Origin: Mucilaginibacter mallensis
Lineage (GTDB): Bacteria > Bacteroidota > Bacteroidia > Sphingobacteriales > Sphingobacteriaceae
Assembly: GCF_900105165.1 (NCBI RefSeq)
Contig: NZ_LT629740.1
Coordinates: forward strand, 1,736,001 to 1,800,000
Direction of reading: 5' to 3'
DNA: 64,000 nt
Within the stretch, counting starts at the first letter, position 1. Each line of letters opens with the position of its first letter. Below the pieces are notes generated by a model. The model ran no database searches. It saw only the letters and a program-made list of their open reading frames with translations, and was not told the DNA's origin. Shown piece by piece: positions 36,696 to 44,470 of the stretch. A program made the translations under genes and the position numbers.

Positions 36696-38597
36696 ATGAT
36701 AAAACGGTTACTGAAACTACTATTTGTTGGTGTTATAGTTTTGTGCGGCACAGCCATGCGGGCTTTTGCGCAAAAGGCAGTTACACTTAATGACACCAGC
36801 ACACATCACCCATTTGCCTACGATGAGATCTTACACTTTGAGGATGCCAGCGGCAAATTAACTTTTGATCAGATCCGCAGCCCTGCAATTGCATCCAAAT
36901 TTCTTATCAGTGGTTTATACCCAACAACACATGATGCGCATACCACTTATTGGTGCCGGATAACCATAAATCACAATAAGGCAACGCAAAATAACTGGCT
37001 GCTAGAGTTTTATGATCAAACTATTGATGATATAACGGTTTATTCGCCTAACGTGAATAATGGGTTTACCATATCCAGATTTGGCAGCAGTCACCCGTTT
37101 ACTAACCGCTTGTATCAGCATAAAAACTTTAGCGTAAACATTGATAACGAACTGTATGGCGTGCATACTTATTATATCCGTATACGGTCGCATCAGCCAT
37201 CAAATGTTATCGTAGTATTAAAGTCGGTTAACTGGTTTATCCATTACGCGCTTGATGAGTATTTCTTTTTCGGGGTTTTTTATGGCATGTTGCTGGTATT
37301 TGGCCTGTATAACCTGATGATGTTTTTTGCCATCAGGCAAATACAGTACTTGTATTACATTTTATATAACCTCAGCATAGGGATGTATGAAATGTGTACC
37401 GATGGTATTGCCTACCAGTATTTATGGCCAAACTCACCCGTATGGAACCAATATGCCTATGGTGTGGCCTTGTTTTTCGCCAGCGTTTTTGGGATGTTAT
37501 TTACCAAAAGTTTATTATATGTAAAGGCAAAGGCGCCAACGCTTAACCGCTTAATATGGGTGGTTATAGCCCTGCGTACCATATTCTTTATTTTGTGTTT
37601 AACGGTAAATAACGCCTGGTTCAATTACCGGATAATAGAATTTATACCGCTGTTGCTGGCATGTTACACGGGTTATTATGTGCTGAATAAGGGTTACTGG
37701 CCTGCCCGTTTTTTTGTGGTGGGTTATAGCTTCCTGTTCCTGGGTTTTATTATCAAGATCCTTGAATCAAGGGCGTGGCTGGGTTTTGGTCCGTTAACAC
37801 ATTATAGCCTTAGTTTTTGTTTTATAATGGAGATGCTTTTCATCTCGTTCGCGATAGCTGAAAAAGTGCGGATCCTGAAAAAGAAAAAGGATTACGCGCA
37901 GCGCCGCATCATCAGGCAGATGAAGCAGAATGAAGAGCTGAAGGATAACCTGAACAAACACCTGGAAGAACAGGTGCGCGCGCGTACACATGAGCTGGTT
38001 GAAAAATCGCAGGTTATTGAGGAGCAGAATGAGGAACTAAAATCTGTTAATATACTGCTCAAGGAGCAGGCCGAAGAAATTTCACGCATAAACGTTTTGC
38101 TGGAGAATGATAACATTACCCTGCACACCAATATCGAAAAGGTTACGCATGATCGTGTGATGTCGGCAGCGGTGGATTTTGAGGAGTTCAGCAAGATCTA
38201 CCCCGACCGAGAAACCTGCTTCAAATTCCTGTCCGACCTTAAGTGGGAGAAGGGCTATACCTGCCGTAAATGCGGCAACACACACTATGGTAACGGGCAT
38301 TTGCCATACAGTCGCCGCTGCTCCAAATGTGGTTACGAGGAATCTGTAATTGCTTATACCATATTACAGAACACCCGTATACCTATCAATAAGGCATTTT
38401 ACATGATATTTTTGATGTATTCCACCAAAGGGAAGATCTCATCACATAAATTATCAGAGATAGTAGCCATAAGGCAAAGCACCTGCTGGGCCTACAGCAC
38501 CCGTATTAAAAAAATCATGGACGACAAGAAAAAGCAACTCAGCAACGCCGGTAGCAAGGGCTGGAGCATGCTGGTGATTGATGATTCGGAAGAATAG
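36696..38597 (+). CDS. 7TM-DISM sensor fused to IS1595-type transposase zinc ribbon and HTH
   Basis: A 633-residue membrane regulator. Order: signal peptide (1-25), periplasmic 7TMR-DISM extracellular domain (about 30-175, with WCRITINHNK and HTYYIRIRSHQPSNVIV), seven membrane helices (about 185-390), and a long coiled coil (about 395-485). After VDFEEFSKIYPDRETCFKFL comes a four-Cys zinc ribbon (C523-RK-C526 and C542-SK-C545). It ends in AYTILQNTRIPINKAFYMIF plus a helical HTH-like part (KISSHKLSEIVAIRQSTCWA). The last 130 residues match the N-terminus of IS1595-family transposases, but the DDE nuclease is absent. This looks like a domesticated transposase DNA-binding domain used as the output of a glycan sensor. 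It follows the beta-glucan genes, so regulation of that locus is the natural guess. Similar fusions may exist in other Bacteroidota. Confidence 0.82.
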   Translation: MIKRLLKLLFVGVIVLCGTAMRAFAQKAVTLNDTSTHHPFAYDEILHFEDASGKLTFDQIRSPAIASKFLISGLYPTTHDAHTTYWCRITINHNKATQNNWLLEFYDQTIDDITVYSPNVNNGFTISRFGSSHPFTNRLYQHKNFSVNIDNELYGVHTYYIRIRSHQPSNVIVVLKSVNWFIHYALDEYFFFGVFYGMLLVFGLYNLMMFFAIRQIQYLYYILYNLSIGMYEMCTDGIAYQYLWPNSPVWNQYAYGVALFFASVFGMLFTKSLLYVKAKAPTLNRLIWVVIALRTIFFILCLTVNNAWFNYRIIEFIPLLLACYTGYYVLNKGYWPARFFVVGYSFLFLGFIIKILESRAWLGFGPLTHYSLSFCFIMEMLFISFAIAEKVRILKKKKDYAQRRIIRQMKQNEELKDNLNKHLEEQVRARTHELVEKSQVIEEQNEELKSVNILLKEQAEEISRINVLLENDNITLHTNIEKVTHDRVMSAAVDFEEFSKIYPDRETCFKFLSDLKWEKGYTCRKCGNTHYGNGHLPYSRRCSKCGYEESVIAYTILQNTRIPINKAFYMIFLMYSTKGKISSHKLSEIVAIRQSTCWAYSTRIKKIMDDKKKQLSNAGSKGWSMLVIDDSEE

Positions 38598-38634
38598 GTT
38601 TTTAGGAGAGTCAGGAATTTGCAGTTGCGTATAA

Positions 38635-38779
38635 TCACCAAATTTAAAGGTGCTTTTAACTCCGATCAAGTCTTGTTAAAACAGATGTACCTGATCGTAA
38701 AAGAGATCAGTCGAAAATGGACGATGTCTATCCATAATTAGGGTATGGCTTTTTCTCAACTATATATTAAATTTGGTGA
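38635..38779. mobile_element. MITE-like element with terminal inverted repeats and apparent target duplication
   Basis: TCACCAAATTTA (38635-38646) and its exact reverse complement (38768-38779) bound a 145-nt non-coding segment. CGTATAA directly precedes the left end (38628-38634) and recurs one base after the right end (38781-38787), which looks like a 7-nt target-site duplication. No open frame lies inside. The transposase that would move it is not in the window. Confidence 0.45.
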
Positions 38780-38884
38780 CCGTATAACCTTACTTTGTCC
38801 TCAATCACCCCAAATATTGTCTTTTTTGACCATGATAATTTTGGTACCCGGTGTTTATGTTTGTTTTATCAAATATATTGCATT

Positions 38885-38986
38885 ATGCCTAATTTAACTA
38901 TCGCCGTTACGGCGGAAACAAATGACCCAATTGAAGAAGTTTGGACGTTATGGAACAATCCGGCAGATATTCTTAAAGAGGGATAA
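38885..38986 (+). pseudogene. 5' stub of an SRPBCC/AHSA1-like gene
   Basis: The 33-codon frame reads MPNLTIAVTAETNDPIEEVW then TLWNNPADILKEG and stops. The pattern of a beta-strand, then NxPIEEVWxLWxNPxDI, is the N-terminus of START-like SRPBCC (Hsp90 ATPase activator homologue) proteins, which normally run to about 140-160 residues. Nothing related follows the stop, so the rest appears deleted. The neighbouring DHFR-like gene often accompanies such genes, so this may be the scar of a small transferred cassette. Confidence 0.6.
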
Positions 38987-39071
38987 ATAATTGATTTATA
39001 TGTAATTGTATGGGTGTTAACAATCAAACCAACTAACAAAAATTAACTTTGAGAAACAATAAATAAAAATT

Positions 39072-39692
39072 ATGAGCAAAATTATCTTTGATAGCGGAAT
39101 ATCACTTGATGGCTTTTTCGCAGGCGATAACAGGAGTCCGGATAACCCTATGGGCGGCGTTTCACCAAAAATCCACATGTGGATGTTTAAACAAAAAGCT
39201 TTTTGGAAACACATCAATATGGAAGGCGGTGAAGAATACGGTGCAGATAGTAAGTTAATTGATGATGTGTTTGCAAGAACAGGTTCTTACATTATGGGAA
39301 AGCGAATGTTTGAAGAAGGCGAAGTTCATTGGGAAGAAGATTTATACAAAACAGATGTTTATGTTCTGACACACGAAAAACGGGAACCCTGGGTTCAAAA
39401 AGGGACAACAACTTTTTATTTCATCAATGACGGAATACAAAGCGCATTAGAAAAAGCAAGACAATCAGCCAAAGGAAAGGATATAAGGATACAAGGTGGT
39501 GCGGATACTATTCAACAATTTCTCAATGCAGGGCTTGTAGACGAATTTTTCATTCACATTGCCCCTGTTTTTTTAGGAAGTGGTATCCGATTGTTTGACG
39601 GCATTGACAAAGACAAATATGATCTTCAGATTGTAGAGGTAATACCATCAGAGTTAACAACGCACTTAAGATACAAATTGATGAAAAAATAG
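39072..39692 (+). CDS. Dihydrofolate reductase family protein (RibD C-terminal-like)
   Basis: A 206-residue cytoplasmic reductase-fold protein. SGISLDGFFAG at 8-18 and the central GSYIMGKRMFEEGE, IRIQGGADTIQQFLNAGLVD and PVFLGSGIRLFDG segments are the RibD C-terminal/DHFR signature. Members reduce pteridine- or pyrimidine-like substrates with NADPH, but many, like this stand-alone type, have no known substrate. It is preceded by a truncated SRPBCC gene and followed by REP-like hairpins, so this gene may have arrived by transfer. Its text is slightly more A-rich than that of the flanking loci. Confidence 0.9.
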   Translation: MSKIIFDSGISLDGFFAGDNRSPDNPMGGVSPKIHMWMFKQKAFWKHINMEGGEEYGADSKLIDDVFARTGSYIMGKRMFEEGEVHWEEDLYKTDVYVLTHEKREPWVQKGTTTFYFINDGIQSALEKARQSAKGKDIRIQGGADTIQQFLNAGLVDEFFIHIAPVFLGSGIRLFDGIDKDKYDLQIVEVIPSELTTHLRYKLMKK

Positions 39693-39705
39693 GAACAACT
39701 GAATT

Positions 39706-39771
39706 GCGCTCGTCTATGACGAGTGCTTAAACTGGGTTAGCGTTTGTAACGCGACTGGCGATGCAATCGCC
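39706..39771. repeat. Cluster of three REP-like hairpins
   Basis: Three short stem-loops stand in a row: GCGCTCGTC/GACGAGTGC (39706-39714, 39718-39726), GCGTT/AACGC (39740-39744, 39748-39752) and GGCGAT/ATCGCC (39757-39762, 39766-39771). A further 10-bp palindrome GCACGCGTGC lies at 39868-39877. GC content is higher than in the surroundings. Clusters like this often neighbour RAYT (REP-associated tyrosine transposase) genes; no such gene is present here. Confidence 0.5.
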
Positions 39772-39894
39772 AAAACATATTAGGTATTGCCGCAATGGGG
39801 GGCTGACGGGGTTAATTGAACATTTGTGCTAAATTCGGCTGACGGTTTCTAAAACCCCTAAGCTGGCGCACGCGTGCCCCGTGTGCTTATAGTA

Positions 39895-40977
39895 TTATTT
39901 GGTACCATTTAAATAAGCACCCAATACATCAAATCTCATCTTGTTTAACTCAGCAGTTTCAGTGTTTGATAATAATATGAGCGTTACCCCTTTATCCATC
40001 AGGTGTACCCAGTTTGATTCGTTACCGTAGCCCCCGCCTTGTCTTTCTGCAAAAATGGTATTTGTGGCGCCTATCTTTTTGGGGTACACCCAAAAACCAA
40101 ATGCCACATCCCCAAGTTTAGGGTAGGAGGTAAGCATAACATCCACGGTCGATTTTTTAAGCAGGGTATGATTAAAAATAGCCTGATCAAATATCAAAAG
40201 GTCCTGCGCTGTAGAGTACATCGCCCCTGCAGAAAAGTGATTATCGATATAATGATAAGTCGGCATGATCAAAGAGTCTACGCTGCCGTCTTTATTGTTA
40301 TACCCTTCATCCAGGTTCGCCACAATATCCTGATGGTGCCAGTAATTGGTATTAAGCATTTTAAGAGGCGTAAGTATTTTTTTACGCAAGACCACATCAA
40401 ATGGCTCTTTATAAATTTTTTCAATTATTCTGCCCAATATGATATAATCGCCATTGCTATAATTGAATTTGGTGCCCGGTGTGTCTATTAATTTCTCAGA
40501 GCAATACCGGGTAATGAAGGTATCAACCGGCCACAAATTTTGGTCGTAAGCTTCGTGAATAAACTTAAGGTCCATTTCTTTTAAATAACGGCCACTGCTG
40601 TAAGTTAGCAAGTTCCTGATCGTAACTTTGTGCGCTGCTTCGCCTTTGTATCCCGGATAATAAGCAGAGATGGTTGAATCAAGGTTGATCCTGCCTTCTT
40701 CATACAGTTGCATAATAAGTACAGCCGTAAACGTTTTGGTTACGGAAAATATCTGAAATCTGATTTTATCCGAGAATGGGATATTATAATGCCGATTGGC
40801 TATACCGGTGTATTTTATATAATCTATTTTACCATTTCGGGCTATTAAAACAGCGCCATTAAAATTTCTTTTTCTAATACAGGAATCGACTACCTTATCA
40901 ACCGGGTTTGTCTGGGCATTTGCAACGCTTGTTGCTAACACAAAATATAAAATAGAATAAAACAGCTTTAGCTTCAT
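39895..40977 (-). CDS. Serine hydrolase, class C beta-lactamase/PBP-like
   Basis: A 360-residue exported enzyme of the beta-lactamase superfamily. Signal peptide 1-21 (ANAQ). The active-site SxxK is SVTK with Ser78 and Lys81. The second motif is YSN (Tyr173 to Asn175). A Gly-rich QGGGYGNESNW near the end stands where the KTG/HxG motif would be. Family members include esterases, D-aminopeptidases and carboxypeptidases; true beta-lactamase activity is not implied. It lies 64 nt downstream of asmA on the same strand, and the gap holds CTTGA(C/T)TC-type short direct repeats. Confidence 0.88.
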   Translation of the reverse strand: MKLKLFYSILYFVLATSVANAQTNPVDKVVDSCIRKRNFNGAVLIARNGKIDYIKYTGIANRHYNIPFSDKIRFQIFSVTKTFTAVLIMQLYEEGRINLDSTISAYYPGYKGEAAHKVTIRNLLTYSSGRYLKEMDLKFIHEAYDQNLWPVDTFITRYCSEKLIDTPGTKFNYSNGDYIILGRIIEKIYKEPFDVVLRKKILTPLKMLNTNYWHHQDIVANLDEGYNNKDGSVDSLIMPTYHYIDNHFSAGAMYSTAQDLLIFDQAIFNHTLLKKSTVDVMLTSYPKLGDVAFGFWVYPKKIGATNTIFAERQGGGYGNESNWVHLMDKGVTLILLSNTETAELNKMRFDVLGAYLNGTK

Positions 40978-41041
40978 ATTACGATGTTAACGGGAAATAT
41001 CTTTTTTCTTGACTCCTGATTCTTATATCTTGATTCTCTTA

Positions 41042-44000
41042 CTATTCCCCCGAATCATCTGTAGTAGAAGTAACCGTACCTTCCTTCTTACCGTTGCCCA
41101 ATTTTACTATAGGTTTATCCTGTGTTCCGGTAATGTTCATCGGGATCCCTATTATGCCGAGCGGCGGTAGCCCCAGCCTGAATTTGATATCCATTTGCTT
41201 ATCAAAGTTCACCTGTCCCTCAAACCTTGCCCTGAAGCCCGCCATGCGCAGTTTGGTGCGTTCAATAGTGATCACGTTATTGGCAATGGTGCTTTTAATA
41301 TTTACCTGCGATACATCGGCATTGTTATTTACACTGTCTTTACTTGCAGCCTTGCCCATAGCGCCGAACAGCTTATAGCCATGTAGCTGTATCTTCTTGG
41401 CCGATAAGGTACCACCGCCTTTTAATGATGGGTATACCGGCTGCATATTGTTGTTCAGCTTGCCGCTTATTTGATAATCCAGTGAAACAAGGCCCTGCGC
41501 GTAGGCCGCAGTTGTAACCATATCGTGGAAAAGTTTGATGTGGTCATAAGCCTTCTTAATATCAAAGTCCTTAGCGTTTATGTGGTAATTAAAAAATGCC
41601 ATCCGCGGACTGGTATTGGTATAGGTCGCGTCCATAGTTACCGGCGTGCCGATTATGGTAAACCCGGTACTTTTCAAGTCGATATTGCCATTGTTGATGC
41701 TCATTTGCCCTTTGGCATCAGTAAGCGTAAGGGTTTGGTATTTTATCTTCTTTACAGACGCGGTAAAATTCAGGTCCAGGTTTTTGGGAACCATTATTAC
41801 GCCCGACGGCGCACTCTTAGGTTTAGGCGCATCAGGCGTGCCCGCGAAAACCATAAAATCATCAACCGTGATCAGGTCACTACTCAGGTTAAAGTCGCCT
41901 TTTAATACTGATCCCGGCTTAATAGCATAGTTTATCACATTTGATAACGCACCGTTTAGTACAAGCGTTGAGTTGCCATATTTAGCTGTAAAGGCATCAA
42001 AGTTCATTTTATCCTGGTTAAAGCTGAAAACGCCCTTGGTTATATAAAATGGCTTGGGGAACATTTCCGTTGTAAGCGATATATCCTTAACCTTAAGCGT
42101 CCCTGAATTACTCAATTTATCATAATGCCCTGTCACCGCGTCGCTTTGTTTGCCTTTGAGCGAGACATTAGCGGTAACCGCGCCATTTACATTATAGCCT
42201 TTTATAGCAAATACTTTGTAAATTCTGCCAATATTTATAGTGCCCTGCGAGTTAATATTATAATCCACATCTGCAAAATTATTCAGACTGGCCTTGAGGA
42301 AGAATGGCTCACCCTCAAACTCAAATGATATCGGCTTAATAAAGACTTTCATCCCGTTTAATGTACCTGTACGGTTAATAATAGTAGTGTTAACCTGTAT
42401 ATTGCTGATAGGGTGAGGGTAGTATTTGGTTTTTATAGAGCCATTCTTCATGCTGATGTTGGCCACCATAACCGGGAATTTCTTTTGGGCAGCGATGTAG
42501 TTCCCTTTTATCTGCATATTGGCATCCAGGTCGCCTTTAATATCAATTAAACTGTCGGTGGCCGGATAAAACTTTTTCAGGTCTGCAAAATGGAACTTGG
42601 TCTCTATTTTAGCATCCATCGGGAAGGTACCGGCATTACCTAATTTAAAATATCCTTTTATATAATTAGTTAGGGCTGTAGCGTACAGGTTGTCTACGCT
42701 CATGCTCAGGTGCTTATAGTTATGATCGGGGCAATCGGCCTTCATGTTAAAGCTGATGTTATTTATAGCCTCCGGCAGCGATGCATATTTAAAATAACCA
42801 TCCTTAAATGACGATTGCATACTGAATTTAGGCACACTGGTGATCACCGTATCAATTACTTTCTTTCTGAGGCCTTTGCGTACAACAATACCTGTTGTAT
42901 AACGCCCTTCGCTTAGTAAGTGCATAGTGTAGCGGCCCCTTACATCAAAAGCTTTTATGCCAAAGGCACGGTTCCATTTGCCGAGGTCTATCTCTGTATT
43001 TACCTTGGCATACACATATGGGCTTTTTACGCCTTTAACCCGTATTACCGAGCTGAAGTAATCTTTATCAATATTAAAATAGATAGAATCTACATTAACA
43101 TACAGGCTATCCATATTTAAATGCGGCAGTTTGGTTTCCATGTTCAAATACAAATTACGCACTGGGGATGGTGTTTTTTTGTTGGATACATAACCGTTCC
43201 TCACCATTAAATTCATGCTGAAATCGGGCTTGATATTGTCTTTGGCGATGTATTTACCGGTTAACGCTATCTTTATATCACCAATGCCATTTACATCGGT
43301 TTTATCCAGCATTTTAAGATAAGCTGATGGCATAGCAGTGAAAATATCATTCAGGTTCGTTTCATGCGAATCGATCTTGAAATCCATATCATAACCATCT
43401 TTTATGAACGCGAAGCGCCCTTTAAACTGCACCGGCAACTGGTTTATCTTCAAATCATTTTTTTGAAATTCAAAAGCCAGGGATTTGGTGTTGATATTAG
43501 TCACCAGGTCGGCATTTACTTTTTTCGATAACACATAAGGCTCATTGCCATAATAAAAATCTATCGACCCAATATCCGTATGTGAATACAGCGTGAAAAC
43601 ATCCTTACTCAAATCCCCGCTGCCTGAATAATTGAAATTGCGGGCATTGATCTTTGTGGGGATAGACAGGTCATTATATATAAGATGACTATCCTCAATC
43701 AATATCTGGTCGATGCCTAATGATGCGCCGCTGGTATCTGATGAAGCGGTACTTGGTTGTGATGGTTTATAAATACTGTAGTTTGCCCTGCCTGCGCTAT
43801 CAACCTGTATATTAATAAAGGCTTTGTTCAGGAATATTTTATCAATGTTGATCTTACTTCTAAATAGTGATGAAAGATCAATCCCCAGTGATAATTCCTT
43901 GGCTGCTATTAATGTATCCTTCTGAAATGGAGCGCTCCCTTCCAGGTTAACATCATACAAAGTAAGTGTTAACGCCGGGAACTTTTTAAAGAACGACAGG

Positions 44001-44179
44001 CTGGTGCCCGAAAAGGAGATATTGCCGTTTATGTTACCATTTATCCACCCTTTTATTTTGCTGGTTACCGTTTGCGGGAAAAGGTATGGCAGCAAAAACA
44101 TAAGCAGTATAATACTGCCCAGTACAATGCCGCTTATTTTAAGCGTTTTTAACAGGACTTTTTTGATAGATGTTTTCAT
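41042..44179 (-). CDS. AsmA-like lipid-transfer/envelope protein
   Basis: A 1045-residue protein with one N-terminal membrane helix (about 14-35) and a long periplasmic beta-rich body of the AsmA/TamB-like type. N-terminal text NGNISFSGTSLSFFKKFPAL and LTLYDVNLEG, and C-terminal AsmA_2 text LGLPPLGIIGIPMNITGTQD, are characteristic. AsmA-like proteins are thought to bridge the periplasm and carry phospholipid towards the outer membrane. The tail (KKEGTVTSTTDDSGE) is polar and disordered. It is divergent from the CheB-CheR-kinase gene across a 290-nt gap. Confidence 0.9.
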   Translation of the reverse strand: MKTSIKKVLLKTLKISGIVLGSIILLMFLLPYLFPQTVTSKIKGWINGNINGNISFSGTSLSFFKKFPALTLTLYDVNLEGSAPFQKDTLIAAKELSLGIDLSSLFRSKINIDKIFLNKAFINIQVDSAGRANYSIYKPSQPSTASSDTSGASLGIDQILIEDSHLIYNDLSIPTKINARNFNYSGSGDLSKDVFTLYSHTDIGSIDFYYGNEPYVLSKKVNADLVTNINTKSLAFEFQKNDLKINQLPVQFKGRFAFIKDGYDMDFKIDSHETNLNDIFTAMPSAYLKMLDKTDVNGIGDIKIALTGKYIAKDNIKPDFSMNLMVRNGYVSNKKTPSPVRNLYLNMETKLPHLNMDSLYVNVDSIYFNIDKDYFSSVIRVKGVKSPYVYAKVNTEIDLGKWNRAFGIKAFDVRGRYTMHLLSEGRYTTGIVVRKGLRKKVIDTVITSVPKFSMQSSFKDGYFKYASLPEAINNISFNMKADCPDHNYKHLSMSVDNLYATALTNYIKGYFKLGNAGTFPMDAKIETKFHFADLKKFYPATDSLIDIKGDLDANMQIKGNYIAAQKKFPVMVANISMKNGSIKTKYYPHPISNIQVNTTIINRTGTLNGMKVFIKPISFEFEGEPFFLKASLNNFADVDYNINSQGTINIGRIYKVFAIKGYNVNGAVTANVSLKGKQSDAVTGHYDKLSNSGTLKVKDISLTTEMFPKPFYITKGVFSFNQDKMNFDAFTAKYGNSTLVLNGALSNVINYAIKPGSVLKGDFNLSSDLITVDDFMVFAGTPDAPKPKSAPSGVIMVPKNLDLNFTASVKKIKYQTLTLTDAKGQMSINNGNIDLKSTGFTIIGTPVTMDATYTNTSPRMAFFNYHINAKDFDIKKAYDHIKLFHDMVTTAAYAQGLVSLDYQISGKLNNNMQPVYPSLKGGGTLSAKKIQLHGYKLFGAMGKAASKDSVNNNADVSQVNIKSTIANNVITIERTKLRMAGFRARFEGQVNFDKQMDIKFRLGLPPLGIIGIPMNITGTQDKPIVKLGNGKKEGTVTSTTDDSGE

Positions 44180-44470
44180 AAATTATGATAAAGTGCACAA
44201 ACAATAGTTGCCAGGCTAATAACGAACTACACCGGTAAAATTAGCATAAATATACATTATGCTTCGTTATATAAGCAACAGTTCATTTTTTGATAAAAAA
44301 ACATATGGAGTTTGTCCTTTTTTAATTTTTATAAACCCGCAACTAATAAAACTATTTGCTTATTATTGATTAGGATTAGTATAAAGCGTGAATTAAAACC
44401 TTTTTGCTACATAATGCTTATATCCAATAGACATCAAGAAACTTCACGTCTATTTCACTACCCGTTAATA

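Noticed and set aside
36696..38597. Reading the 3' part of this gene as a separate IS1595 transposase gene
   Set aside because: The frame is continuous with the 7TM sensor and coiled coil, and no DDE nuclease domain or terminal inverted repeats were seen.
39895..40977. Calling the serine hydrolase an antibiotic-resistance beta-lactamase
   Set aside because: SxxK and YxN are shared by many esterases and peptidases; there is no resistance-gene context.
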